From Thermoplasmata archaeon (lineage in GTDB: Archaea > Thermoplasmatota > Thermoplasmata > Thermoplasmatales > Thermoplasmataceae): 13,525 nt of DNA. The position numbers and the translations under genes are program-made. The stretch covers positions 1 through 13,525 of the forward strand of contig JAKAYH010000023.1 of NCBI GenBank assembly GCA_021826835.1. Reading direction: 5' to 3'. Below, one piece after another: positions 1 to 7,434 of the stretch (its first letter is position 1; each line of letters opens with the position of its first letter). A model generated the notes under the pieces. The model made no database searches. It saw only the letters and a list, made by a program, of their open reading frames with translations, and was not told the DNA's origin.

Positions 1-7
1 ATGGGAG

Positions 8-574
8 ATGATGGCTCGTTTCAGTTACACTGGAAAATCTGGAATTAATTTTAGATTCGATTACGTATTTACCCACCGAGTTACCGGGCTCAGGGCTGCT
101 GTACTTAAACTTTCAGGTAATGGACAGAGTAGACATAATCAGATCTCTGCTCTGAGCTTAATTTCCGGGTCAGAAAATGATAATGTAAAGTTATTCATTG
201 CGACAAAGAGGCTGAAAGGTGCTGAAAAGATTGTTGTTAAATCTCTGAATCTCAACTACATCAAAAAAGTTGGAACCTTCGATCATGCACAGAACATAAC
301 ATGGATAGGAGAATCTAAAAGCCCCTGTGGAGGGAAAAAGAGGGATAAAACTGCTGTAGTAAGGGATATCATAAATTTACTGGAGGACCATGAATGCAAG
401 ATAACTGAGCTCGTTTACAAGTGCAACCTGAATTATGCAAGGGCCACAGAACTCATTGATGAGCTTATGGTTAAGAAGATGATTGTGGCAGACATTCACG
501 ACGGAACAAAAGTATTCCGGGTCACAAGGGAGGGTACTGAATTTGTCAGAAAACTTTCTTCCCTCCAGCTGTGA
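8..574 (+). CDS. Winged-helix transcriptional regulator, possibly 5'-partial
   Basis: The last ~75 residues (about 113-185) form a typical winged-helix domain of the HTH_45-like type common in archaea: a first helix (AVVRDIINLLE), a recognition region (YKCNLNYARATELIDEL, 137-153), a wing (VFRVT) and a final helix (REGTEFVRKL). The first ~110 residues are not recognised. The frame is open to the left window edge, and the GGAG before the first ATG is too close to serve as a good ribosome site, so the true start may lie upstream. A gap of 21 nt separates it from the membrane-protein gene downstream, so the two are probably co-transcribed. DNA binding is inferred from the fold. Regulation of the following signal peptidase and secreted-protein genes is a guess from position only. 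Confidence 0.75.
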   Translation: MMARFSYTGKSGINFRFDYVFTHRVTGLRAAVLKLSGNGQSRHNQISALSLISGSENDNVKLFIATKRLKGAEKIVVKSLNLNYIKKVGTFDHAQNITWIGESKSPCGGKKRDKTAVVRDIINLLEDHECKITELVYKCNLNYARATELIDELMVKKMIVADIHDGTKVFRVTREGTEFVRKLSSLQL

Positions 575-595
575 GAGTGAAAGGATGCGAACATA

Positions 596-1204
596 ATGAT
601 AGCTTTGAGTCCTGTATTCATTTTTGTTCCCGTTTTCATAATTTCACTTTCCATTGTTCTGGCTCTGTTTGTTGGGAAGTATCTTAAAACAACGACTGAA
701 GATCTGTCAAGGAAAATGCAGGAGATAAATTCGCTCAATGAGGCAATCTTTATGAAACATCTCCTGGAATTTTTTGCCACAAGTGAGGCAAGCAAGACTG
801 TGGCAAATTTTGCATCAAAGGTTGTTCCTCAAGAGATACTGTCCTCTGGAGATTTTAGATTGTCAGTAAATGCATTTCAGGACGTTGAGGAGCTTCATAA
901 TTATATGCAATCAGTTCTCATTCCCAGTGTAGAGTATTCAAAACTCAGCTACATGTCTAAGTTTCTGCCCAGGATCATAATGTTCTACGGCATAATATTA
1001 AGCGCTACAACAGCGGCATTTTATGTATTCTCCACCGTTTCAAGTTACAAGCTCATGGATGCGGCCATTGGGTCTGTGTTTGGTTCCACACTCCTGTTCA
1101 GCCCTCTTATTGTTTTCCTGATGATTGACTTTTTCAGGCATGAAAACAGAATAAGAATAAATGGAGCATGGGATGAGGTATCAGTAAGGCAAGATAGCAC
1201 ATGA
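596..1204 (+). CDS. Membrane protein of unknown function, three predicted helices
   Basis: The 202-residue product has a hydrophobic N-terminal helix (about 6-27), a largely polar middle of ~95 residues with an amphipathic stretch (LSRKMQEINSLNEAIFMKHL), and two closely spaced helices (about 125-147 and 158-180) followed by a basic tail. I do not recognise a family. The plan (N-terminal anchor, soluble region, then a helix bundle) resembles in outline the M proteins encoded at 4905-5636, but I see no convincing residue identity. It sits 21 nt after the regulator gene and 67 nt before the signal peptidase gene, so it probably belongs to the same unit or functional group. A weak purine-rich stretch (GAAAGGA) lies upstream of the ATG. 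Confidence 0.7.
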   Translation: MIALSPVFIFVPVFIISLSIVLALFVGKYLKTTTEDLSRKMQEINSLNEAIFMKHLLEFFATSEASKTVANFASKVVPQEILSSGDFRLSVNAFQDVEELHNYMQSVLIPSVEYSKLSYMSKFLPRIIMFYGIILSATTAAFYVFSTVSSYKLMDAAIGSVFGSTLLFSPLIVFLMIDFFRHENRIRINGAWDEVSVRQDST

Positions 1205-1234
1205 TAGATAAAACATGCTGAACTAATGATACAC

Positions 1235-1260
1235 GATAATTATTTTATTATAATTTTCTG
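1235..1260 (+). promoter_or_regulatory. Possible TATA box before the signal peptidase gene
   Basis: The gap between the membrane-protein gene and the signal peptidase gene contains a very AT-rich stretch (TTATTATAA around 1245-1253). Its centre is about 24 nt before the ATG at 1272, the spacing expected for an archaeal TATA box with a leaderless or nearly leaderless transcript. The signal peptidase may therefore be transcribed separately as well as by read-through. This is inferred from composition and spacing only. Confidence 0.35.
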
Positions 1261-1271
1261 ATGCTGGAAAG

Positions 1272-2057
1272 ATGAGTTTAAAGCGCTATGTGGAAATTGG
1301 TGTTGTCCTTGCAATATTGATATTCATCTTTTCCGTAACAGCATATTCAGGAGAAATTCCACCGGTCAGTACAATTGCATCTGAAAGCATGACGCATTCA
1401 GATTACTGGACATATGGAACCCTGAATGTTGGTGACATAGTTTTTGTAAAGAAAATCGATAAGGTTCCTGGAAACATAATAACCTATGTGGTGGGACGGG
1501 AAACCAATTATTCAACCTATGGTGAATATGGCAGTGTAATTCTTTACAAGAATCCTTCTGGAACAACAATAATTCATAGGGCAATGTTTTATTTGACCTG
1601 GAACAACTCATTTCCTGTTGTTCAGGGATTCCACAATCAGAGTTGGATGAAGGTTACGAGAAACTATGTCCTCATAGATAATGTGGGTTTCTCGCACAGG
1701 AATCTTATTGTATACCTGAGTGGCATGGTAAATGAGAGCGGCATCATAACAGTTGGAGACTATAACCTAGCTTTTAGAGGAATATACAACTCCTCCTTAA
1801 ATGCCTACGAAGCTGCTGATCAGAATGTTGGAATCACCAATGCCCCCGTGAATAGCAAAAATATAGTTGGGGTCGCCTTCTGGGATATTCCATGGTTTGG
1901 ACTCATTAAACTTAATATCCTGAAACTCTATGGTCAATGGCCTCAATCAAACGAAGTAGCTAAAAATTCTTATGATTATCTCCTTAGTGCCCTAGCTGTA
2001 ATTTTTATATTGGCATTCTTTCCATACAAAAGAGTAATTAAAAAACGGAGGGTTTAA
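1272..2057 (+). CDS. Signal peptidase I, archaeal/ER type (S26B)
   Basis: This is a membrane-bound serine protease that removes signal peptides outside the membrane. Residues 7-24 form an N-terminal anchor. The catalytic serine is Ser39 in the ASESM motif. A G-D-I-V-F-V strand follows at 54-59. Histidine 102 in TIIHRAM stands where bacterial enzymes have lysine, which marks the archaeal/Sec11 type. GDYN at 162-165 and Asp183 match the conserved GDxN and Asp of the family. NIVGVAFWDIPWFG matches the C-terminal box. A second helix at about 236-250 ends in a basic tail (KRVIKKRRV), giving a two-anchor topology. At 261 residues, with about 17 extra residues between the two Asp positions, it is longer than a minimal enzyme. 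The secreted gene S1 follows 524 bp downstream in the same direction, so it may be dedicated to the S proteins (inference). Confidence 0.88.
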   Translation: MSLKRYVEIGVVLAILIFIFSVTAYSGEIPPVSTIASESMTHSDYWTYGTLNVGDIVFVKKIDKVPGNIITYVVGRETNYSTYGEYGSVILYKNPSGTTIIHRAMFYLTWNNSFPVVQGFHNQSWMKVTRNYVLIDNVGFSHRNLIVYLSGMVNESGIITVGDYNLAFRGIYNSSLNAYEAADQNVGITNAPVNSKNIVGVAFWDIPWFGLIKLNILKLYGQWPQSNEVAKNSYDYLLSALAVIFILAFFPYKRVIKKRRV

Positions 2058-2193
2058 TGCTATCAGCTTGATTTGCTTTCAGAATATCATTGAGACAAGA
2101 ACCACTGCGCCTAAGGAAAATTCAAGCTTCACATATGCGCAATGTTATCACCATTCTCTATCAATATGCAGCACATACACAATCTGATGACTG

Positions 2194-2205
2194 ATTTCTT
2201 TTTTT
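2194..2205 (+). terminator. Poly-T terminator downstream of the signal peptidase gene
   Basis: A T-rich run (TTTCTTTTTTT) lies about 140 nt after the signal peptidase stop codon. Archaeal RNA polymerase terminates at such runs without a hairpin, so this is a plausible end for the first transcription unit. Confidence 0.4.
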
Positions 2206-2553
2206 AAAAACCTTAATTGGTCCTGGCCAGCCTATTAAGATTTAGCATGATTTTCCGCTTACTCTCCAGATTGAACGATGTCTTTCCAGTGTTTTAATGC
2301 TATTGAGGCCTATTTTTCAAAGAAAAAGCGTAAGCGTTCTAAAATTGTTTCAATTAATGCGAAGATAGATGGCATTCACAATACAACTTCTGGTGTTATT
2401 GGGTTGAATGATAAGATAATGAATTCTTTGGCTTCGCCCCCATTGAGTTCATTTTGACACTTCTGCTCAGCTGTAGAGGTACAAGGCCGATATCTGTAAT
2501 TTTTGTTGCTGTTGTGCCAATTCCCTAAATTATGGAGTTTAAATTCATCAAGA
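2206..2553. other. Region without a secure gene between signal peptidase and S1
   Basis: Two short overlapping frames exist and neither is recognised. On the plus strand an ATG at 2278 opens a 59-codon frame ending at 2457, with a basic patch (SKKKRKRSK). On the minus strand 2573-2376 opens a 65-codon frame starting MSVEILNLDEFKLHN. They overlap on opposite strands, so at most one is real. The 59-codon frame could be a small basic protein or the start of a lost transposase. I cannot support either as a gene. Confidence 0.3.
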
Positions 2554-2560
2554 TTTAATA
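2554..2560 (+). promoter_or_regulatory. TATA-like box of secreted gene S1
   Basis: TTTAATA is centred about 25 nt before the GTG at 2582, the usual archaeal TATA-to-start distance. This points to a leaderless mRNA starting at or next to the start codon, and it supports GTG as the start. No Shine-Dalgarno sequence is seen. Confidence 0.45.
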
Positions 2561-2581
2561 TCTCGACGGACATGATTATGA

Positions 2582-3199
2582 GTGATCGGGGACAATAGGA
2601 AGATAATATTCCCAGCTTTTGTCGTAATATCAGTTATCTTTCTCATTTCAGTGGCTGCACAACCGGTCTCTGGAGATGTCATGGTGGCATCATCCATTAC
2701 AATGCACGCAATTGTTGTGCCTCCCCCAATAGAGATTTTCAACAACACCACCCAACCTCGGGGTGTTACAATAACTTGGCATTACAATGTAACACTTGAA
2801 GGGGGGTATATGAACTTTAGTGGAGTTTCAAGGATACATCTTAACTGGAACCAATACCCTGATGATAGTTATGTTGATCTAATCAACGCCATTGAGATCC
2901 TCGACAAGAATAATCTATCAGGAACTTTCACTGTTTTTCTCAATCAGAGTTCAAGGTCTGGAGATACAAATCTGGGCAGTGCTGAATCTTCAGCAGTTTC
3001 GGTATATATCAACCATGGTCTGCAAACATATTCAAATATGGGTACTCTGCTGATCAACGGCACTTTATCCCCGTCTTTCAATCTATGCCCAACCTATATA
3101 CCGTATTACATTGGATTCAACTACACTAGGCCGCCTGACACTGCTAATAGTGTTGGACAGTATGAAAATTTCACATTTGATTTTCTTCTTCCGCTTTGA
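2582..3199 (+). CDS. Secreted sequon-rich surface protein S1 (possible fibre subunit)
   Basis: The 205-residue product has a basic start, a hydrophobic core (about 9-26) and likely cleavage near residues 30-31, directly before DVMVASSITM. That strand-like start is shared with S3 and S4. The mature part is beta-rich with at least eight N-x-S/T sequons (for example N69, N78, N111, N121, N159, N180, N196), which suggests heavy N-glycosylation outside the cell. INAIEIL (101-107) followed by GTFTVFLNQSS lines up loosely with matching stretches of S3 and S4. The C-terminus (PYYIGFNYTRPP, VGQYENFTFDF) is nearly repeated in the fragment S2. GTG is the only usable start because an in-frame TGA lies just before it. 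It lies downstream of the signal peptidase and faces M1. The secreted nature is clear; a fibre role is inferred by analogy with TasA and archaeal thread proteins. Confidence 0.75.
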   Translation: MIGDNRKIIFPAFVVISVIFLISVAAQPVSGDVMVASSITMHAIVVPPPIEIFNNTTQPRGVTITWHYNVTLEGGYMNFSGVSRIHLNWNQYPDDSYVDLINAIEILDKNNLSGTFTVFLNQSSRSGDTNLGSAESSAVSVYINHGLQTYSNMGTLLINGTLSPSFNLCPTYIPYYIGFNYTRPPDTANSVGQYENFTFDFLLPL

Positions 3200-3326
3200 A
3201 ATCGCGATGCTGCTACCATTAGAACCTTATATTCATTATCTTTCCCGCACTGGTGCTCCACCCAGGTTTGTTATACCATATATAACTATGCAAAAATAAT
3301 GACAAAACAGTACTGGAAGTGAATTT

Positions 3327-3964
3327 TCAGCGGATCAGCAGTATGAGCTTAAGTAGTGAAATTGCAACAATGGCAGCATATGTGATCATGGATGAAATTA
3401 TTGACCCCCTGAGAACAGTCCTTTATGAAAGATACCACCAGAATATATAAGACATGAACGCAACAAAAAGTACGCTTAAATATATGAGCGTGTATAATAA
3501 TATTTTATTGATATTCAGATCAAGAATCCAGACTGTGGACGGGAGGAAAAAGAATGCGAGGGTGACTAAAACAGCCAGTAAAAATGCAGGGGTTCTTCTG
3601 GGGGTCTCTGTAATGAAGCGGATCCCAAATGAAGATATGAGTGCCAGGGCAAAAACTGCTGTCACTGTACCGTATATCACGATGCCAAAAAATCCCGGAA
3701 TATATGGAAAGGAGAGCCCTGCCTTTGATATACCCATGGTGACCAGAAAAATCAGAAACCATGCTGATACGGAAAGCATAGATATTCCGATGTCGTACAC
3801 GTCTTTTTCAAATACCTGTGGCTTAAATTTCGACGTTTCGCTATGTTGCGTTTGTGACTCATTGAACATGTGACTCAGTTTTTTAAGCATCGATGTGCCT
3901 ATTTTCTGGATAAGCGGTAATCGCTCACTGGAAATGTAAAGAAAAGCCTGTACGTCAATTTGCT
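3327..3964 (-). pseudogene. M1: broken copy of the six-helix membrane protein M
   Basis: Read on the minus strand, this aligns with the M2 protein (5636-4905) from FLYISSERLP to the end, with strong identity (ISMLSVSAWF, PYIPGFFGI, FFFLPSTVWIL). Two lesions are visible. First, homology starts only at about 3965, so the N-terminal anchor and start codon (roughly the first 30 residues of M2) are missing; the upstream in-frame sequence is antisense to S2. Second, TAA at 3423-3425 interrupts the frame after FWWYLS. Beyond it the same frame continues without a gap into a segment (SIISSMITYAAIVAISLLKL) matching the last helix of M2 and ends at TGA 3327-3329, as far from the Trp-Trp pair as in M2. 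The gene is most likely dead. Confidence 0.8.
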
Positions 3965-4168
3965 CATATAAAACAGGGATTCCAGTCGCTTTCAGATCCC
4001 GGTTATGTTCTGCAGAATTATAGGAAACCAGGTCCGTTTGAAATTGCACCAAATCCTTCGTTGCCCTATTACATGGGATTCAATTATACGGAGCCGCCAA
4101 TCACTTCGAATTATGTTGGACAGTACGAGAATTTCACCTTTAATTTCACTCTCCCTTTTCAGTATTGA
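3965..4168 (+). pseudogene. S2: C-terminal fragment of a second S1-like secreted protein
   Basis: About 67 codons align without gaps to residues 142-205 of S1. IKQGFQSLSDPG matches INHGLQTYSNMG, PYYMGFNYTEPP matches PYYIGFNYTRPP, and VGQYENFTFNFTLP matches VGQYENFTFDFLLP. The fragment ends FQY and stop at 4166-4168. The first two-thirds, including the signal peptide and the VMV strand, are absent. Sequence left of about 3965 is instead the 5' end of the homologous part of M1 on the other strand. The protein divergence with good codon-level similarity shows this is an old paralog and not a recent copy. Confidence 0.82.
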
Positions 4169-4227
4169 TTATTGCAGTTAACCTGCTTTTGCATCTTATA
4201 TGAATGGGCCATGAAAACATTCGGCCC

Positions 4228-4859
4228 TCAATAATCACTTGATCTACTTTGTCTTCTTGAATTATGAACCATCCTTTGATCTTCTAAATCTTCCTTCTGA
4301 TCTGAGGCTTCAGACTTCACACCACGGGAACCTGATGTAATGGGTGTTACATCCTGCACTGAACCTTTATTCACCGTGCTATCTCATTAATTCCTCTGCC
4401 CCTGTAATTCGTACTGTATTATATGGTCACTTCCTGTTGTAAGCAACAAATATCTGAAAACCCCTGTTGCCTTTGTGTCCCGTAGAATATCCATATGGCC
4501 CAGGAAGTTAATGAATGAAATCCTTCCGTGAATCTCCTTCTCAGCTTGCTCCTCATTAATAAATCAATGAGATTTGAGTTACAGATCTTACCCAGAATTG
4601 TAATCGGAAAGTTCGACCTTCCTCTCATGTCTTAATATTGTGATTGAGATCATTTGGAAATGGAGATAGGACATCTGGCCCATGGCCGACCCTGCAAATG
4701 TAAGTGAATTGCCGACTGAATAATGCTGATGCTTCACCTTAAGATCTACATAGAATAACCCTAACACGGTGTCATTGCTATTTCTTGAATAATAAATGTT
4801 GTTATAACCAGATACGTTCAATGAAATGCAGATTTTAGAGATCCTCGTATGTTTGGTCT
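4228..4859 (-). pseudogene. Possible decayed gene on the minus strand, unknown product
   Basis: One minus-strand frame runs from about 4859 to a stop at 4228-4230 and carries stops at 4588, 4579, 4564, 4387 and 4384. Two long open stretches in the same frame look protein-like: about 86 codons (containing NDTVLGLFYVDLKVKHQHYS and GNSLTFAGSAMGQM) and 58 codons (containing GRISFINFLGHMDILR and GVFRYLLLTTGSDHIIQYEL), followed by a hydrophilic tail. Two long pieces in one frame favour a dead gene over chance, but I recognise no family. It lies downstream of M2 on the same strand. The alternative is non-coding sequence with chance open frames. Confidence 0.3.
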
Positions 4860-4904
4860 ATGATTTCAGTATGAAAAACAGAAAATCTTCAAACTTCCAA
4901 GCCC

Positions 4905-5636
4905 TCAGTGAATAAGCTGCAGCAGTTTAAAGAGAGAAAGTGCCACAATGATAAAGTAGACAAGGAATGAGGTCACAACCGATATGCGAAAAAGCCGCTT
5001 AGGTTTAACGCGCCACCACAGAAGATAGCACATCACGACCGTGAAGAAGATACCGAAGTATATCAATACGTATAAAATCACCCTGTTCAGTGGAGCAGAA
5101 AGGATCCAGCTGGTTGACGGTAGAAAGAAGAAAATAACAGCGACTAAGGCCGCCATAAAAATAGCAGAGTTACGCCTGGAGATCCCAATCAGAAATTTAA
5201 CTCCAAACGCCGATATCAAGGCAACAGAAAAAGCAATCACTACAATACCGTACAACAGTATCCCCAACAACCCCGATATGTACGGGAAGAAAAGTGAGGC
5301 TTTTGATATCCCAATAATAACCAGAAAAAGAAGGAACCAAGAAGACACAGAAAGCATTGCATTTGACAATTCTCTGAGATCTTTATCTGGAACAAGAGAT
5401 CTGAACTGACTGGATTGATTTTTGACCCCCTGCGATGATGGGCTTCCAAACAGGTCGGTTAACTTGGCCATCATGAGTGAATTTATTTTTTCAGTTATGG
5501 GAAGGCGATTCGAGGAAATATAAAAAAAAGGCTTATCATTCAATCTGGAAATATAACGGTTCAGGTAAAAGGAAAGAATAGTCGATATTATCAACTCCGG
5601 GGCGAATTCTATCAGTAGAGAAATATAATCTTTCAT
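4905..5636 (-). CDS. M2: six-helix membrane protein of unknown function
   Basis: The 243-residue product appears intact. Predicted helices lie at about 5-25, 94-113, 119-146, 158-179, 186-208 and 217-239. Between the first and second is a soluble stretch (about 30-92) with the motif YISSNRLPITEKI and a variable Ser/Gln-rich linker. Motifs kept in the dead paralog M1 mark likely key parts: YISS-x-RLP, MLSVS-x-WF, GISKA, FPYI-x-G, FFFLPST-x-WIL and LLWW. I do not recognise the family. It faces the S2 remnant just as M1 faces S1, so M and S probably functioned together at the cell surface; an anchoring, assembly or export role is only inference. The ATG at 5634-5636 is supported by the anchor helix that follows and by an upstream TATA-like site. 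Confidence 0.75.
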   Translation of the reverse strand: MKDYISLLIEFAPELIISTILSFYLNRYISRLNDKPFFYISSNRLPITEKINSLMMAKLTDLFGSPSSQGVKNQSSQFRSLVPDKDLRELSNAMLSVSSWFLLFLVIIGISKASLFFPYISGLLGILLYGIVVIAFSVALISAFGVKFLIGISRRNSAIFMAALVAVIFFFLPSTSWILSAPLNRVILYVLIYFGIFFTVVMCYLLWWRVKPKRLFRISVVTSFLVYFIIVALSLFKLLQLIH

Positions 5637-5663
5637 CCAGATTGTTTCCTTTTCATGTAAATA

Positions 5664-5700
5664 GATATGGGATTTTATTATTTCGTCTGTATTGACGAAA
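5664..5700 (-). promoter_or_regulatory. M2 promoter with an inverted-repeat operator candidate
   Basis: A perfect 7-bp inverted repeat, TTTCGTC (5681-5687) and GACGAAA (5694-5700) with a 6-nt spacer, lies 45-64 nt upstream of the M2 start. On the minus strand it is followed directly by AT-rich sequence (AATAATAAAAT) that could be the TATA box. A dyad at the upstream edge of an archaeal TATA box is a typical place for a regulator to bind. Both the TATA assignment and the regulatory role are inferred. Confidence 0.45.
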
Positions 5701-6036
5701 TATGGAATCAGATATTTTCATCAGCATTTAATGAATTTTCGGAATCACATTGGAAGATAACTTCGAGACGCTCTGATCAACTGGCAATAATCTGATTTGG
5801 TCTTGATTTTCTGAATGTTATGATTGAACTGAAAATCCTGAATGCCCCATTATATACTTCTCATATTAAGCTGATTTTGATACCGTTTTAGAGATTTCCC
5901 CACCATTCCATGAAGATGAAGCAAAAAAATTGTGGAAATAAAACCTTGTCATATGCCAATACACGCAAACGGTGCTTTATTTTATGTATTCCTGAAATGT
6001 CTTTCGATCATTTCCCTGATCCTGTATCGTTATTGA
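5701..6036. other. AT-rich region without a recognisable gene
   Basis: No frame here looks coding. On the minus strand it lies directly after the istA-like remnant and could contain more of that element in badly decayed form, but I see no family motif. Confidence 0.4.
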
Positions 6037-6195
6037 TCAAACTTTGATCTTTTTCCTATTCTGCCTGTTTTCCGGTTCTGATTTCAAATACTTTCTCATG
6101 CTGTTCCCTGATATGCTGAGTTCTCTGGCTATTGATTTTATGATCATTTCCTTCTCTCTCATGCTGAGTATCATTTTTATCCATACAGACCTTAG
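6037..6195 (-). pseudogene. IS21-family istA remnant (N-terminal helix-turn-helix)
   Basis: On the minus strand one frame reads WIKMILSMREKEMIIKSIARE then LSISGNSMRKYLKSE, followed by a basic stretch (RQNRKKIK) and TGA at 6037-6039. The order W-x-x-MI, a central SIARELSIS and a following MRKYL is the usual N-terminal DNA-binding domain of IS21 IstA transposases, where it normally reads 'IARxLGISrnTVRKYL'. The rest of IstA (the DDE catalytic core) and IstB are not seen, so only a remnant remains. No terminal repeats were found. Confidence 0.55.
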
Positions 6196-6239
6196 AACTG
6201 AGACCCCTGTCCTGACATGGACTGGGAGTCAAAATTAAA

Positions 6240-6640
6240 CCGGCGATGTGAATCATTTTTATTCCTACAAAAATGCACAAAAATCATCCGGTGATCACGC
6301 GGGGAGACCATTGAATCAATCGCATCCACATATCTGAGACATTGTACCTTCTGGATGGGGATAATAGCAAGGGCAATGAACAGTACCAACCTACGCAGCA
6401 GAGAACAGGATCAGGAGATTCCTGCTCGTGTATAACGGTGAACACACGCAATTGGAATGCCTTTACATATACTGTAACATGATCAGCATTGAAACAGCGT
6501 TCCCCATACTGAGGGCTGACCGGAATATTCCACCATAATGGTCAGAAGGAATCAGCAATCAGGGTGACGATGTCCATGCTCCTGTCCCTGACAATAAGGA
6601 CAGTACTCCTTAGAAACATGACGTAATCAAACCTAATGCA
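6240..6640. other. Region without a recognisable gene
   Basis: All frames are broken by frequent stops, and I see no motif, repeat or RNA gene in this stretch. Confidence 0.4.
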
Positions 6641-6829
6641 GAGATGCTCTCTGTAGAAAAACGCTGTTTGATCTGGTGAAGCTACAATTTGTTGAGTATG
6701 CAAGCAGCAATATCACTGAGCTGGAAATGGCAGGGAAGCAAAAGGGCGATCTTGAGGCACTTGAAAATCTATCATGTTTACAGAAGCAGAGTTATAAAAT
6801 AATCCAAAAAAATAAAAAAATAAAAATTT
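6641..6829 (+). other. Weak coding-like plus-strand frame of unknown origin
   Basis: An open frame of about 60 codons without a good start reads LFDLVKLQFVEYASSNITEL, then EMAGKQKGDLEALENL, and ends in a lysine-rich tail just inside the terminator of S3. Its helical, protein-like composition suggests the 3' end of a decayed gene converging on S3. No family is recognised, and it may be chance. Confidence 0.2.
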
Positions 6830-6830
6830 A
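6806..6830 (-). terminator. Poly-T terminator of S3
   Basis: Just after the S3 stop codon the minus strand reads three T-runs (5, 7 and 7 T) separated by single A bases. This is a strong hairpin-free archaeal terminator. Confidence 0.7.
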
Positions 6831-6836
6831 AGGTCT

Positions 6837-7415
6837 TTACTGTGTGAATGACATGGCAATTGTTGCTTCTGTACCGCCTGTGATATCTGCTGGTATCATC
6901 ATACCAATATCAATTGCAGAGGGAACCGATGTGAAATGTATGCTAACAGTAGCGTCATTTGTCAGTGGCAATTCATAAACGCCAGTTGGTAGTGGTGTTG
7001 TTGTTAAATCACCGAATGTCATTCCGCTTGTTGTTCCAACAATGAAATACAGAACAGGGGCATCGCTAGAACTAAACCCGGAGGCGCTGACAGACACATT
7101 GAACCAGCCAGGCCCATTAGACGAAGTGCTGAAGGTTATGTACAAGAAGTTTATGGCCCATGCAGTTTCGTTTGAGATAGATTGGGGATCGAGTTTTCCG
7201 AAAATCTCACTTGCTGAGTTCGAAACAGTCGTGAATGATGAATCTTCTACCCCGTTCACCCCCAAGTAATTCGGACCTTCGTGTACCTGAATCGTCGAGC
7301 TTGCTAAAGTTGCAGACACTCCTATGTTCCCATTAACCATGACTTCAGCCACGGCAACTGCTGGAAGCAGCACGGACACAGCTATGACCAACATTATTCC
7401 AATTCTTTTGTTCAT
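6837..7415 (-). CDS. S3: secreted beta-rich surface protein, paralog of S4
   Basis: The 192-residue product has a classic signal peptide: MNKR, a hydrophobic core, then PAVAVA, with likely cleavage after Ala23. The mature protein starts EVMVNGNIGVSATLA, an alternating strand pattern shared with S4 and in short form with S1. It aligns with S4 along its length: EIFGKL against EEIGTL, SNETAWAINFL against TNETLYAVNVL, WFNVSV against FINVTV, SGMTFGDL against SSMTFGGI, and similar C-terminal strands. It is rich in Ser/Thr/Gly, has no cysteine, and has N-x-S/T sequons in SNET and FNVS. An AGGAG site (7421-7425) lies 5 nt before the ATG, and a poly-T terminator follows, so the gene is probably monocistronic. 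A fibre or surface-layer component is the best guess. No enzyme motif is visible. Confidence 0.8.
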   Translation of the reverse strand: MNKRIGIMLVIAVSVLLPAVAVAEVMVNGNIGVSATLASSTIQVHEGPNYLGVNGVEDSSFTTVSNSASEIFGKLDPQSISNETAWAINFLYITFSTSSNGPGWFNVSVSASGFSSSDAPVLYFIVGTTSGMTFGDLTTTPLPTGVYELPLTNDATVSIHFTSVPSAIDIGMMIPADITGGTEATIAMSFTQ

Positions 7416-7420
7416 ATCTT

Positions 7421-7425
7421 CTCCT
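7421..7425 (-). promoter_or_regulatory. Shine-Dalgarno site of S3
   Basis: AGGAG on the minus strand lies 5 nt before the ATG and fixes the start at 7415. S1 and the Rieske gene look leaderless, whereas S3 and S4 have leaders, which fits strong, separately controlled expression. Confidence 0.7.
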
Positions 7426-7434
7426 GGTAAGGTT

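Noticed and set aside
3454..3873. 139-codon plus-strand frame
   Set aside because: Antisense to the well-conserved M1 frame; the same shadow recurs opposite M2 at 5041-5409.
3423..4052. Complete 209-residue gene starting at a TTG at 4052
   Set aside because: The first ~29 codons are antisense to the S2 coding fragment and match nothing in M2, and the stop at 3423 interrupts homology to M2. It is better called a pseudogene from about 3964 to 3327.
6044..6280. Plus-strand hydrophobic 64-codon frame and a minus-strand 74-codon frame
   Set aside because: Both are out-of-frame shadows of the istA helix-turn-helix reading at 6037-6195.
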